Origin: Sedimenticola sp.
GTDB taxonomy: Bacteria; Pseudomonadota; Gammaproteobacteria; Chromatiales; Chromatiaceae
Length of the DNA: 15,532 bases
Assembly (NCBI GenBank): GCA_027023915.1
Contig: JALVUB010000304.1
Span: 1-15,532, forward strand
Reading direction: 5' to 3'
How positions within the stretch are numbered: the stretch's first letter is position 1; the number at the start of each line of letters is the position of its first letter. A model generated the notes under the pieces. It was not told the DNA's origin and ran no database searches. It saw only the letters and a list, made by a program, of their open reading frames with translations. The position numbers and the translations under genes were made by a program. Of the stretch, positions 7,338 through 15,222 are shown piece by piece.

Positions 7338-7523
7338 ATGGAAGACCTGGCTTTTTGGATTGGCTTTGGCATTGGCGCGGTGATCTGGTTTGTGTGGGAT
7401 GTCGTAATGGGGCCGCCGGAACCAGGGCCTTCATCCAAAAAATCCCACGACCCCTGGCTTGCCCTGTTGGTGCTCTGGATTGGATTCGAATGGTTCAAGG
7501 AAGAGGACGATGATCCCTGCTGA
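7338..7523 (+). CDS. Small Trp-rich membrane protein of unknown function
   Basis: I do not recognise this 61-aa product. It has two hydrophobic stretches: residues 4-24 (AFWIGFGIGAVIWFVWDVV) and 39-53 (PWLALLVLWIGFEWF). They are joined by a polar, proline-rich loop (GPPEPGPSSKKSHD), and the acidic tail is KEEDDD. Six of 61 residues are tryptophan, and the tetrapeptide WIGF occurs in both segments (7-10 and 47-50), hinting at internal duplication. A membrane location is likely; one or two crossings are possible. The ATG at 7338 has AGGA six bases upstream; an in-frame ATG at 7332 adds two residues. Its 3' end overlaps cas3 by 14 bases, so translation is probably coupled. A competing frame over the same DNA (7286-7513) encodes an Arg/Gly/Cys-rich product and looks spurious. 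Confidence 0.65.
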   Translation: MEDLAFWIGFGIGAVIWFVWDVVMGPPEPGPSSKKSHDPWLALLVLWIGFEWFKEEDDDPC

Positions 7524-10200
7524 ATCCAAGAAAGAACTGGTGTTTCGCTATTGGGGCAAGGCGGGCAAAGGCGATGATGCCGGGTATCACCTTCTTGTCT
7601 ATCACTGTCTCGATGTGGCGGCCATTACCAAACAGTGGATTTTATTGAGTCAGGCAATTGGGACACGATTGCTGCACATGACGGGGCTTGACGAAAATCA
7701 GGCTGTTGCATGGATGCAGTTCGTCATAGCCATGCACGATCTTGGGAAGTTCGATGTCCGCTTTCAGATGAAGGTCGAATGGCTCTGGCGTGAACTCTGG
7801 AAGAACCTAACCTTTCCCCAGGCGGCATCATCGATTCGTCGTGACTATTGGCACGGCGAGTATGCTGTGTATTGGCTGTTCGAGGATCTGGCCGACCGTT
7901 TTCAGTGGAGGGCCAACGGGGATTCATGGGAAGTACCCAAAGGTGAGCCAATCTGGGAAGCATGGCAACCGTGGATTCGCGCAGTGGCTGGACATCATGG
8001 AAAGGAGCCCCCTGAACAAGCAGCCCCTGACGGCACGCCGCCTATGGCGGATATTGCTATACGCGAACGGGACCAGGCGGCACGGCTGGCTTTCATTGAA
8101 GCCATGGAAGCCCTTTTCCTGAAGCCTGCCGGCCTGAGCCTGGACGATCCGCCGCCTCCCTGCGACCTGGAGTTTTTGGCGGGGTTCTGCTCGGTTTGCG
8201 ACTGGCTGGGTTCGATGACAGAGAATGCGGCAGGACAGCCGCGTTTCACCTTTGTCTCCGAGCCACAAGGTCTGGATGCCTATTTCAAATCCCGCCTGCC
8301 CATTGCCGAACTGGTACTGGAGGAGAGCGGTATGCTGGGGCGGGTGACGACCACTGGAGGCATGGCCGAGCTTTATCCCGACTATACTCCCCGGCAGGTG
8401 CAGACTTTGGTGGATGACTTGCCGTTGGAGGCCGGTCTGACCCTGATCGAGGCGCCCACTGGCTCCGGTAAGACCGAAGCGGCCTTGGCTTACGCCGCCC
8501 GCCTGCTGGCCGCCGGTGAGGCGGACAGCATCATCTTCGCGTTGCCCACCCAGGCCACTGCGGATGCCATGCTGGAACGCCTGGAGGAAGTGGCGTCGCG
8601 ACTGTTTGAAGGTGCCAATGTGGTGCTGGCCCACGGCAAATCGCGCTTCAATCCGCTTTTTATCGACCTGAAGAAAAAGGCTGGTTCCGCACAAGCGTGG
8701 TCGGCGCGGGAGCAGGAAGCCGGCGCTCAGTGCGCCCTCTGGTTGGCGCAGAGCCGCAAGCGGACATTTCTCGGTCAGATGGGCGTCTGCACCGTGGATC
8801 AGGTGCTGATCTCGGCCCTGCCGGTGCGGCACCGTTTCGTGCGCGGCTTCGGCATCGGTCGCAGCGTGCTCATCATCGATGAGATCCATGCCTACGATGC
8901 CTATATGTATCAACTGCTGGATAAAGTGCTACGCCACCAACACGCGATTGGCGGCAGCACCGTTCTGTTGTCTGCCACCCTGCCGCTGAAACTGCGCCAG
9001 GCCCTGCTGGAATCCTGGAGGGCCGATGCCAATACACTTACCGAAAGAGACGCATACCCACGCATCACTTATGCCAATGCCCGAGGGGTCCGTTTTTTTG
9101 AACTGCCACCTGCCGAAGCACAGTGGCTGGAAAAAGAACAATCCCGCACCGTTAAGATCGCATGGCGGGAATCTCCCAACATGCTGCCCGACGACACATT
9201 GGAATATGCCATCGTCGAAGCCGTGCAAGCCGGCGCTAATGTGGCGCTGATCTGCAACCTGGTGGCCGACGCCCAGGCTCTGTACGAGCGTCTTTCAACC
9301 CTTGGCATTGATGTCACTCTCTTCCATTCCCGCTACCGCTTTGATGACCGCCAACGAATTCAGCAAGCGGTCATGCGGCGCTGGGGCAAAGAGGGCGAGC
9401 GCGCCACCGGTGGCGTACTGGTGGCCACCCAGGTCATCGAGCAGAGTCTCGATTTGGATTTCGACTGGATGATCACCCAGCTCTGCCCCATCGACCTGTT
9501 GTTCCAGCGGCTGGGCCGCCTGCATCGCCATGAACGCGCACGACCTGGTGGCTTCGAGCAGCCCTGTTGCACCGTGCTGCTGCCCGAGAACCGCCAATAC
9601 GAACTTCACAAGCTGATCTACGGAAACGGCAAGGTGCCCAACGAGCGGGTGCTGTGGCGTACCGAGCAACTCGTCCGCCAGAACCCGGAAATGCACTTCC
9701 CCAAGGCCTATCGCCCACTCATTGAGCAGGTGTACCAGGAAGACGCTTGGCCTGATGAACCCGAAGATATCGTCGAGGGCTACGAACAGTTCTGGCAGGC
9801 GGAAGATGGAAGCCGCATGGCTGCCCGACTCATGAGTGACACGGACGCCGACTGGGCATGGAAAGACGATGATGAGCGCGTGACCACGCTGACGCGCGAT
9901 GGCGAGATGAGCCTGAACATCGTCCCGGTGACCGAAGATGCGCAGGGCCGCTATTGTTTCCTGGGCAATGATCAACCCGTTACCGACTATCCCGAATCGG
10001 AACAGGCCGAGCGGATCATGCGTAACACCCTGCCGGCTCCGGCCTCCTGGCGCGGGCTTGGGCTGCCAGAAGCCTCCCCAGAGGACGGCTTGATCTGGCT
10101 GGTGATGCAGCCCGGCGGCCAGAAGCAATGGATATACGATTCAGGCAAGGCGCGATTTGTTTACTACCCCGATACAGGAATGAGGATGGAAAGAACATGA
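7510..10200 (+). CDS. cas3: CRISPR-associated nuclease-helicase Cas3 (type I-E)
   Basis: Recruited by Cascade to an R-loop, Cas3 nicks and then unwinds and degrades the target DNA. The 896-aa protein has an N-terminal HD nuclease: H32 in YHCLDVAA, H76-D77 in AMHDLGKF, H115 in WHGEYA and H162-H163 in AGHHGKEP. The superfamily 2 helicase has Walker A APTGSGKT (K321), DEIH (457-460), SAT (starting S488) and the arginine-finger motif QRLGRLHRH (from Q666). A C-terminal domain follows. All catalytic residues I looked for are present, so it appears active. The length is close to E. coli Cas3 (about 888). The ATG at 7510 was chosen over an in-frame GTG/TTG-type start further upstream because AAGGAAGAGG lies just before it. 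Its stop overlaps the cse1 start as ATGA. Confidence 0.96.
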   Translation: MIPAESKKELVFRYWGKAGKGDDAGYHLLVYHCLDVAAITKQWILLSQAIGTRLLHMTGLDENQAVAWMQFVIAMHDLGKFDVRFQMKVEWLWRELWKNLTFPQAASSIRRDYWHGEYAVYWLFEDLADRFQWRANGDSWEVPKGEPIWEAWQPWIRAVAGHHGKEPPEQAAPDGTPPMADIAIRERDQAARLAFIEAMEALFLKPAGLSLDDPPPPCDLEFLAGFCSVCDWLGSMTENAAGQPRFTFVSEPQGLDAYFKSRLPIAELVLEESGMLGRVTTTGGMAELYPDYTPRQVQTLVDDLPLEAGLTLIEAPTGSGKTEAALAYAARLLAAGEADSIIFALPTQATADAMLERLEEVASRLFEGANVVLAHGKSRFNPLFIDLKKKAGSAQAWSAREQEAGAQCALWLAQSRKRTFLGQMGVCTVDQVLISALPVRHRFVRGFGIGRSVLIIDEIHAYDAYMYQLLDKVLRHQHAIGGSTVLLSATLPLKLRQALLESWRADANTLTERDAYPRITYANARGVRFFELPPAEAQWLEKEQSRTVKIAWRESPNMLPDDTLEYAIVEAVQAGANVALICNLVADAQALYERLSTLGIDVTLFHSRYRFDDRQRIQQAVMRRWGKEGERATGGVLVATQVIEQSLDLDFDWMITQLCPIDLLFQRLGRLHRHERARPGGFEQPCCTVLLPENRQYELHKLIYGNGKVPNERVLWRTEQLVRQNPEMHFPKAYRPLIEQVYQEDAWPDEPEDIVEGYEQFWQAEDGSRMAARLMSDTDADWAWKDDDERVTTLTRDGEMSLNIVPVTEDAQGRYCFLGNDQPVTDYPESEQAERIMRNTLPAPASWRGLGLPEASPEDGLIWLVMQPGGQKQWIYDSGKARFVYYPDTGMRMERT

Positions 10201-11732
10201 ACTTGTTGAAAGACCCCTGGATTCCGGTACAGGACCAGGGCGGCACCGCCCTGATCACCCTGGAGCAGGTGTTATGTACCAATGACGACTACCGCATCGC
10301 CCTGCCGCGTGACGATCTGGAACTGGCCTGTCTTCAATTGATGATCTGCCTTACCCAGGTGCTGTTTCCGCCGGAGGACAAGAAAGCCTTGCGGGCGCGG
10401 CTTCGGCAGCCCATGAGTCCGGATGAATATGCACAAGGTATTCAGCCTTTCATCGACTGGTTCGATTTGCGCCATGAGCAATGGCCGTTCATGCAGGTGC
10501 GTGGAGTGAAGGCATCAAAAGAGACCTCTATTCAGAAGTTATTTCCTGGGTTGCCTGCTGGAGATGGAAGTCATACTTTTTTCACTGACGCATCAGAGGT
10601 AGTAGCCGTTAGTGAGCCAGTAGCGGCCATTGCACTGTTCAATCAAGCGTCCAACGCGCCTAGCTTCGGAGGTGGAAACAGAGGGGGTTTCAAGTATGGA
10701 TTGCGTGGCGTCCCCATAACCACATTTCTATATGAACAATCCCTACGCCGTACGGTTTGGAGTAACATTCTTCACATAAATCACATCCAGTCAAAGATTA
10801 TTCCAGGATATGTAGGGCCAACATACGATGATAAACCCACATGGGTAGATCTGATAAAAGAAAAATCAGAAATACCCGCTTCTAGCATTGGTTTGCTACG
10901 AGGGCTTTTTTGGCAACCAGCCCATATTGAGCTGATTTTCAAGGATGCAAGTACGACATGTGATTTTCTCGGGATAAATACCGAAACAACAATAGCAAAG
11001 TTCTACACAAATCAATTCGGGTTTAAAATAATTGGGACTTGGGCGCATCCCCATTCTCCACGCATACGAAAGTTGAACGACAACTCGATAACTTTCCTTT
11101 CTTTTAAGACTACCGCCCCAGCCTGGACCCAACTCAATCACCTTCTGGTAGCCTCGGAAGACAGAAAGGAAGGACATGATCCCGCCGAAGTGGTACAGCA
11201 GTTCAAGCGTGATCTAGCGCGTCCGTCTCAGCTCATTGTAGGCGGCTATCGCAATAAACAGGCCACCATTCTAGAGCGGCGTCATGAGTTGTTTCCCTTG
11301 AAACCAGGTTGGGAGACTGGCGATGAAATGGTCAGGAAATATGTGTCATCTGCACTTGAGATCAAACAAATATTAAGAAAATCAGTCTGGATCCTTGGGA
11401 AGAAAGCTGGAGTCAGCCATGAGAAACCCAAACGCAGAAGAAGGAAAGGCGCCCCGGAGGAAGACAATTGGACGGGTATCCAGGATGAAGCCGAAACCCT
11501 TTACTACCACCAATCCGAACCCCTGATCCACCAGACCCTGCGGGAAATCCACTGGTCGGAGGCCGGACCGACGCTCGACCGCCTGCGCGATGAGCTGATT
11601 CGATTGAGTTGGGACATCTTTGATCAGGTCACCAGGCCCTATGCCCATGAGCCCAGAATGCTTCAGGCGCTAGCCGCTGCCAAACGCTCACTGGGCGACG
11701 AATTCAATAAACTGAAAGGAGCCTCCAAATGA
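10197..11732 (+). CDS. cse1: Cascade large subunit Cse1/CasA (Cas8e)
   Basis: The large subunit of the type I-E Cascade complex. It recognises the PAM and recruits Cas3. The 511-aa protein opens with the family hallmark NLLKDPWIPV. It also carries ALFNQASNAPSFGGGNRG (146-163), at the place of the conserved PAM-contact loop, and a C-terminal four-helix bundle (about 425-510). The ATG overlaps the cas3 stop (ATGA), with GGAAAG just upstream. The middle of the gene, roughly 10500-11420, is much poorer in GC and uses different codons from both ends and from neighbouring genes, yet the frame is open throughout. A basic stretch PKRRRRK (411-417) marks the return to GC-rich sequence. The family call is firm; subtype I-E is fixed by the whole operon. 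Confidence 0.95.
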   Translation: MNLLKDPWIPVQDQGGTALITLEQVLCTNDDYRIALPRDDLELACLQLMICLTQVLFPPEDKKALRARLRQPMSPDEYAQGIQPFIDWFDLRHEQWPFMQVRGVKASKETSIQKLFPGLPAGDGSHTFFTDASEVVAVSEPVAAIALFNQASNAPSFGGGNRGGFKYGLRGVPITTFLYEQSLRRTVWSNILHINHIQSKIIPGYVGPTYDDKPTWVDLIKEKSEIPASSIGLLRGLFWQPAHIELIFKDASTTCDFLGINTETTIAKFYTNQFGFKIIGTWAHPHSPRIRKLNDNSITFLSFKTTAPAWTQLNHLLVASEDRKEGHDPAEVVQQFKRDLARPSQLIVGGYRNKQATILERRHELFPLKPGWETGDEMVRKYVSSALEIKQILRKSVWILGKKAGVSHEKPKRRRRKGAPEEDNWTGIQDEAETLYYHQSEPLIHQTLREIHWSEAGPTLDRLRDELIRLSWDIFDQVTRPYAHEPRMLQALAAAKRSLGDEFNKLKGASK

Positions 11733-12187
11733 GCAAGACAAACGCCACCCCCGATTTCGTGGCCCTGGCGCGGCGCTATGCCGAACTGGGCAGTGGCCCC
11801 AGGGCCGAACTGCGGCGCGTGGCCGAACCCGACGATCTAAAGCTGGTGCCGGCCTTCTACCGGCTGTTGCCAGGCATTCAAACGGATGTGGGATGGCGGC
11901 GCGTGGTGTTTTTTCTCCCCTTCGTCCGCCATGCCGACGGCAAGCTGCGGCTGGGGCAGGCCCTCAAGCAGGCGGGCATCAGTGAAATGCGCCTGTTCCA
12001 GGTGCTGCGCTCCACCGGGCCAAACGACCTCATCCAGTTGCGGCGGCTGGTGCAGAAGACCGAACCGGCTGTGCATTGGCAACGCCTCGGAGAAAGCCTT
12101 TTCTACTGGAATGAAGACCAGAAGCGTCGCCTCGTCGAAGACTATTTCACTCCCGTTCCCACGACTGAAGAGGAAACTGAATCATGA
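11729..12187 (+). CDS. cse2: Cascade small subunit Cse2/CasB (Cas11e)
   Basis: Two copies of Cse2 line the belly of type I-E Cascade and stabilise the displaced DNA strand. The 152-aa, all-helical, Arg-rich product matches the family in length and pattern: RAELRRVAEPDDLKLVPAFY (44-residue region near the N-terminus), FFLPFVRHADGKLRLGQAL in the middle, and RLFQVLRS with DLIQLRRLVQ after it. The ATG overlaps the cse1 stop (ATGA) with AGGAG seven bases upstream, and its own stop overlaps the cas7 start the same way. It ends in an acidic TTEEETES tail. Confidence 0.93.
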   Translation: MSKTNATPDFVALARRYAELGSGPRAELRRVAEPDDLKLVPAFYRLLPGIQTDVGWRRVVFFLPFVRHADGKLRLGQALKQAGISEMRLFQVLRSTGPNDLIQLRRLVQKTEPAVHWQRLGESLFYWNEDQKRRLVEDYFTPVPTTEEETES

Positions 12188-13308
12188 CCGAGAAGAACTT
12201 CATCAATTTCCATGTGTTGATCTCTCACAGCCCGTCCTGCCTGAACCGGGACGACATGAACATGCAAAAAACCGCCATCTTCGGCGGACATCGCCGGGTG
12301 CGCATCTCTTCCCAATCGCTCAAGCGGGCCATGCGCAAAAGCGAGTATTACCGCGAAAACTTGGGACAACCATCAACCCGGACGCGTGAATTGGGGAAGT
12401 TACAGGAAAAACTGCTTGATGAGTTGAAAGACCGTTATCCTGAAAACATCGTGATTCAGGCTTTGGAATGGATTTCTGGCAAGGAAGGGCTGGCTGAAGC
12501 CTCGGTGGGCGATGTTGCCGTAGCACCTTGGGCGGTCGAGGAGGTGGCCTGGTTCTGTGAGCAGATTCAGCAGGCGGGAGTAGATGCGGACAAGAAAAAA
12601 CTGAAAAAGCAAATCGAAAAAGACGCCGCATCGTTACGTGCTGCACTGGCGACTGCGGTGGATATCGCACTATCTGGTCGCATGGCAACATCCGGTCTGA
12701 TGACCAATGTGGATGGCGCCCTGGCTGTGGCTCATGCCATCACCACTCACCCAGTGGACTCGGATATCGATTGGTTCACGGCTGTGGATGATCTGGTGGA
12801 ACAAGAAAAACAGCAGCGCAAGGTGGGTGAAACCGAAGAGGGAGAGGGTGAGCAAGGCGCAGGACATCTGAATACGCAGGAATTTAGCGCCGGTGTCTTT
12901 TACCGCTACGCCAGCCTGAACATCCGCCAGCTGCAAGAAAACCTCGGTGGCGCGTCGCGGGACAAGGCGCTGGAGATCGCTCAACATGTCTTGCACATGT
13001 TGGCTACCGTGGTGCCCACGGCCAAGAACCAGAGCACCGCGCCCTTCAACCTGGCCGACTTCGTCATGGTCAGCTTCAGCGACCAGCCCGTGTCGCTGGC
13101 TAACGCCTTCGAGCGTCCGGTTTCTGAGCGGGGCGGCTTTCTTGCACCCTCCATTGAAGCACTGAAGGACTACTGGCGGAAAATCCACAAAGGCTACGGC
13201 CTGGATGAAAAGGTGGCGGCCTTCCAGCTTGGTGAACCGGGGGAAGACCCAAAAACCTTCGCCAGACTTTCCAAACTGGAAGCTTGGATTCGTAACGATG
13301 GCAAATGA
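12184..13308 (+). CDS. cas7: Cascade backbone subunit Cas7/Cse4/CasC
   Basis: Six copies polymerise along the crRNA spacer to form the backbone of Cascade. The 374-aa protein begins NFINFHVLISHSPSCLNRDD and contains the Cas7e signatures GGHRRVRISSQSLKRAMR (35-52), TQEFSAGVFYRYASLN, LQENLGGASRDKALEIAQHV and FSDQPVSLANAFERPV. A Gln/Glu-rich low-complexity stretch (EKQQRKVGETEEGEGEQG, near 12805-12858) precedes TQEFSAGVFY and, from memory of E. coli CasC, looks like an insertion. The ATG overlaps the cse2 stop, with AGGAA eight bases upstream. Its 3' end overlaps the chosen cas5e start by 11 bases. Confidence 0.95.
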   Translation: MTEKNFINFHVLISHSPSCLNRDDMNMQKTAIFGGHRRVRISSQSLKRAMRKSEYYRENLGQPSTRTRELGKLQEKLLDELKDRYPENIVIQALEWISGKEGLAEASVGDVAVAPWAVEEVAWFCEQIQQAGVDADKKKLKKQIEKDAASLRAALATAVDIALSGRMATSGLMTNVDGALAVAHAITTHPVDSDIDWFTAVDDLVEQEKQQRKVGETEEGEGEQGAGHLNTQEFSAGVFYRYASLNIRQLQENLGGASRDKALEIAQHVLHMLATVVPTAKNQSTAPFNLADFVMVSFSDQPVSLANAFERPVSERGGFLAPSIEALKDYWRKIHKGYGLDEKVAAFQLGEPGEDPKTFARLSKLEAWIRNDGK

Positions 13309-13978
13309 AACAATCGGGATGAGACGTTTCCTCGCCCTCAAGTTGTGCGGCGTCATGCAAGCCTGGGGTGGTCACACCTACGAGGACTTTCGCCATACCG
13401 AGATGATCCCCACCCGCAGCGCCCTGCTGGGGCTGCTGGCGGCCTGCTTGGGTATCGACCGCAAGGATACAAGTGGCCTGCAATCTCTGTCCGCCGCTGT
13501 TTGCATAGCGGTGCGGGTAGACCGTACGAAACACAAGCCTCAACGCATCACTGACTATCACACCGTGTTGGAGCCCAGAAAGGTGGATGGCAAGCCAAGA
13601 AAAGACCCGGTGGTTTCTTATCGGGAATATTGGTGCGATGCCCAGTACACAGTGCTACTCGAAGTGTCGGACGACGCCCAATGGAACCTGGAGCAAATTC
13701 GCCAGGCGTTGGAAAGACCGGTGTACACCCCGTTTCTGGGGCGCCGATCCTGTCCTCCCTCCCGCCCTCCGTTCGAAGCCGAGGTCGAGGCGGTGGATTT
13801 TGAATCGGCCTTTGCGCTGATCGACCCTGGCGCTGGTACCATCTACAGCGAAGAGAATCCGTCGGGCGAATCCACCTTGTACTGGCTACGTGATATGCCA
13901 CTCTATGGGCGCAAGCGCCAGTTCGCCACCCGCGAAATCCATCTCTATCAACAGGAGGGCGAACATGTACCTGAGTAA
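13298..13978 (+). CDS. cas5e: Cascade subunit Cas5e/CasD
   Basis: Cas5e caps the 5' handle of crRNA in Cascade. The 226-aa product has the RAMP-type N-terminal strand LALKLCGVMQAWGG, then TRSALLGLLAACLGIDR (a typical Cas5e helix) and GRRSCPPSRPPFEAEV. I used the ATG at 13298, inside the cas7 3' end, with GGA nine bases upstream. The ATG at 13319 (MRRFLALKL) fits the family N-terminus equally well and would leave a 10-base gap to cas7. Its 3' end overlaps cas6e by 14 bases. Confidence 0.93.
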   Translation: MANETIGMRRFLALKLCGVMQAWGGHTYEDFRHTEMIPTRSALLGLLAACLGIDRKDTSGLQSLSAAVCIAVRVDRTKHKPQRITDYHTVLEPRKVDGKPRKDPVVSYREYWCDAQYTVLLEVSDDAQWNLEQIRQALERPVYTPFLGRRSCPPSRPPFEAEVEAVDFESAFALIDPGAGTIYSEENPSGESTLYWLRDMPLYGRKRQFATREIHLYQQEGEHVPE

Positions 13979-14579
13979 AGTCCGATTGATGCCCGGCAGG
14001 CTCGACAACGCCTGGGAATGGCATCGTGCCCTCTGGACCCTGTTTCCCGGCATCGAGCGCAAGGCCAACGTATCGGCGCCGTTTCTTTATCGCATCGAAC
14101 GGATGAACCTGGCGCAGGGTGCCGAGGTGTTGATGCAGTCGGCCATCGAACCACAAAAGATCTCTGAGCGCGCACAACTATTGGCGATTCGCCAGTTTGA
14201 TCCAAAGCCAAGTGAAGGACAAGTACTCGCTTTTCGCCTTACTGCCAATGTCACCAAAACCATTCGGGACAAGGATGACCCCAAACGCAAGATCCGCGTA
14301 CCCCTAATCAAGGAAGAGCAGCAACGCACATGGCTTGAACGCAAGCTGGGAGCAGGAGCTTCGGCTATTCGCAACCTGCGCATTCAGCGACATCCTCCCC
14401 TGTATTTTCTCAAAGGGCGACGGCCAGGAAAGATTGTTACCGTTACCTTCGAAGGCGAGCTGGTTGTGGGGGATTCTCAAGCATTGCTACAACTGCTGAA
14501 AGGCGATGCCGATCATCCGCCGGGCATCGGCCCCGCCAAAGCCTTCGGCTGTGGTCTGCTATTGATCCGCCGTGCCTGA
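13965..14579 (+). CDS. cas6e: CRISPR pre-crRNA endoribonuclease Cas6e/CasE
   Basis: Cleaves the repeat hairpin of pre-crRNA and stays bound to the 3' handle as part of Cascade. The 204-aa protein starts MYLSKVRL and has the catalytic histidine at position 20 (AWEWHRALW), as in E. coli CasE. Further motifs are FRLTANVTKTI, RVPLIKEEQQRTWLERKLG and the C-terminal glycine-rich loop GIGPAKAFGCGLLLI. The start is set by a near-perfect AGGAGG (13953-13958) six bases before the ATG. It overlaps cas5e by 14 bases and is the last interference gene. In a standard I-E operon cas1 would follow, but here a toxin-antitoxin pair intervenes. Confidence 0.96.
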   Translation: MYLSKVRLMPGRLDNAWEWHRALWTLFPGIERKANVSAPFLYRIERMNLAQGAEVLMQSAIEPQKISERAQLLAIRQFDPKPSEGQVLAFRLTANVTKTIRDKDDPKRKIRVPLIKEEQQRTWLERKLGAGASAIRNLRIQRHPPLYFLKGRRPGKIVTVTFEGELVVGDSQALLQLLKGDADHPPGIGPAKAFGCGLLLIRRA

Positions 14580-14608
14580 TTGACGTATTACGTAACACAT
14601 ACTAATCT
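14580..14608 (+). promoter_or_regulatory. Candidate higBA promoter (sigma70-like)
   Basis: TTGACG (14580-14585) and TAATCT (14603-14608) are separated by exactly 17 bases, right after the cas6e stop codon. The -35 matches at five of six positions, the -10 at four. Transcription would begin near 14615, almost on the higB GTG (14613), implying a leaderless or near-leaderless toxin mRNA. An alternative pair is TTGATC (14562-14567) with TATTAC (14586-14591) at 18-base spacing, which would leave about 15 bases of leader. Confidence 0.5.
14585..14598. promoter_or_regulatory. Candidate HigA operator, palindrome GTATTACGTAACAC
   Basis: A 14-base dyad with a perfect core TTACGTAA (14588-14595) and one mismatched pair, lying in the spacer between the -35 and -10 of the higBA promoter. 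HigA-type antitoxins autorepress from palindromes in this position. The assignment is inferred from location and symmetry; an overlapping palindrome ACGTATTACGT (14583-14593) is also present. Confidence 0.4.
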
Positions 14609-14612
14609 TGTC

Positions 14613-14894
14613 GTGATAAAGGATTTTCGTGACAAGGCGACGGCTACGGTATTCCAGGGACGACGGACTGGAAAACTGCCACCGGAGATCCAGCCCAGGG
14701 CCTTCGACAAGCTCCGGCTGTTGGACGCCGCGACCTGCCTGGAAGATCTGAAAGCTCCACCGGGCAACCGGCTGGAAGCCCTGCGCGGCGATCGTACGGG
14801 CCAGTGGAGCATCCGTATCAATGTCCAATGGCGCATCTGTTTCCGTTGGGACGATGGCCATGCCTGGGACGTGGAGATCACCGACTACCATTGA
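14613..14894 (+). CDS. higB: HigB toxin (RelE superfamily mRNA interferase)
   Basis: HigB toxins cut mRNA on the ribosome and arrest growth until neutralised by HigA. The 93-aa product begins (V)IKDFRDKATATVFQGRR and has the family core LEDLKAPPGNRLEALRGD (43-60), GQWSIRINVQWRICFRW (63-79) and the terminal DVEITDYH with D-Y-H at 91-93, residues implicated in HigB activity. Length is typical (about 92 aa). GTG at 14613 was chosen because homologues start exactly here. An in-frame TTG at 14580 would add 11 residues, but falls on the promoter -35. No Shine-Dalgarno precedes the GTG, suggesting low toxin translation. The toxin gene precedes the antitoxin, as is usual for higBA. It is 33 bases after cas6e. 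Confidence 0.9.
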   Translation: MIKDFRDKATATVFQGRRTGKLPPEIQPRAFDKLRLLDAATCLEDLKAPPGNRLEALRGDRTGQWSIRINVQWRICFRWDDGHAWDVEITDYH

Positions 14895-14904
14895 GAACGA
14901 TGCC

Positions 14905-15219
14905 ATGAACGACAAGCGCCGTGATCAGCAACTGCTGCCACTCAGCACCCCCGGGGAACTGTTGCGCCGTGAATTCATGGAACCATTGGGTCTGTCTGCC
15001 AACGCCCTGGCGCGGGCTTTGCACGTGCCGCCCAACCGCATCACCGCCATCCTGAACGGCAATCGGGCCATCACCGCTGACACGGCCCTGCGGCTGGCCC
15101 GCTATTTCGGCACCAGCGCAGAGTTCTGGCTCAACCTCCAATCCGACTACGATCTGCGTCTGGCACGGCGCGAAAAGGAGGCCCTCATTCGCCGCCAGGT
15201 CAAGCCACGCGCCGCCTGA
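14905..15219 (+). CDS. higA: HigA antitoxin (XRE-family helix-turn-helix)
   Basis: HigA neutralises HigB by direct binding and represses their shared promoter. The 104-aa product shows the HigA family pattern: LSTPGELLRREFMEPLGLSA (13-32), the helix-turn-helix NALARALHVPPNRITAILNG (33-52), then RAITADTALRLARYFGTSAE (54-73) and FWLNLQSDYDLR. The ATG at 14905 lies 10 bases after the higB stop. Its stop is 3 bases before the cas1 ATG, so higA and cas1 are very likely on one transcript and may be translationally coupled. No unusual residues were noticed. Confidence 0.92.
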   Translation: MNDKRRDQQLLPLSTPGELLRREFMEPLGLSANALARALHVPPNRITAILNGNRAITADTALRLARYFGTSAEFWLNLQSDYDLRLARREKEALIRRQVKPRAA

Positions 15220-15222
15220 GCC

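Noticed and set aside
7286..7513. An alternative small frame (75 codons) over the small membrane protein gene.
   Set aside because: No good ribosome-binding site and an Arg/Gly/Cys-rich product. The other frame has a Shine-Dalgarno and a coherent membrane-protein pattern.
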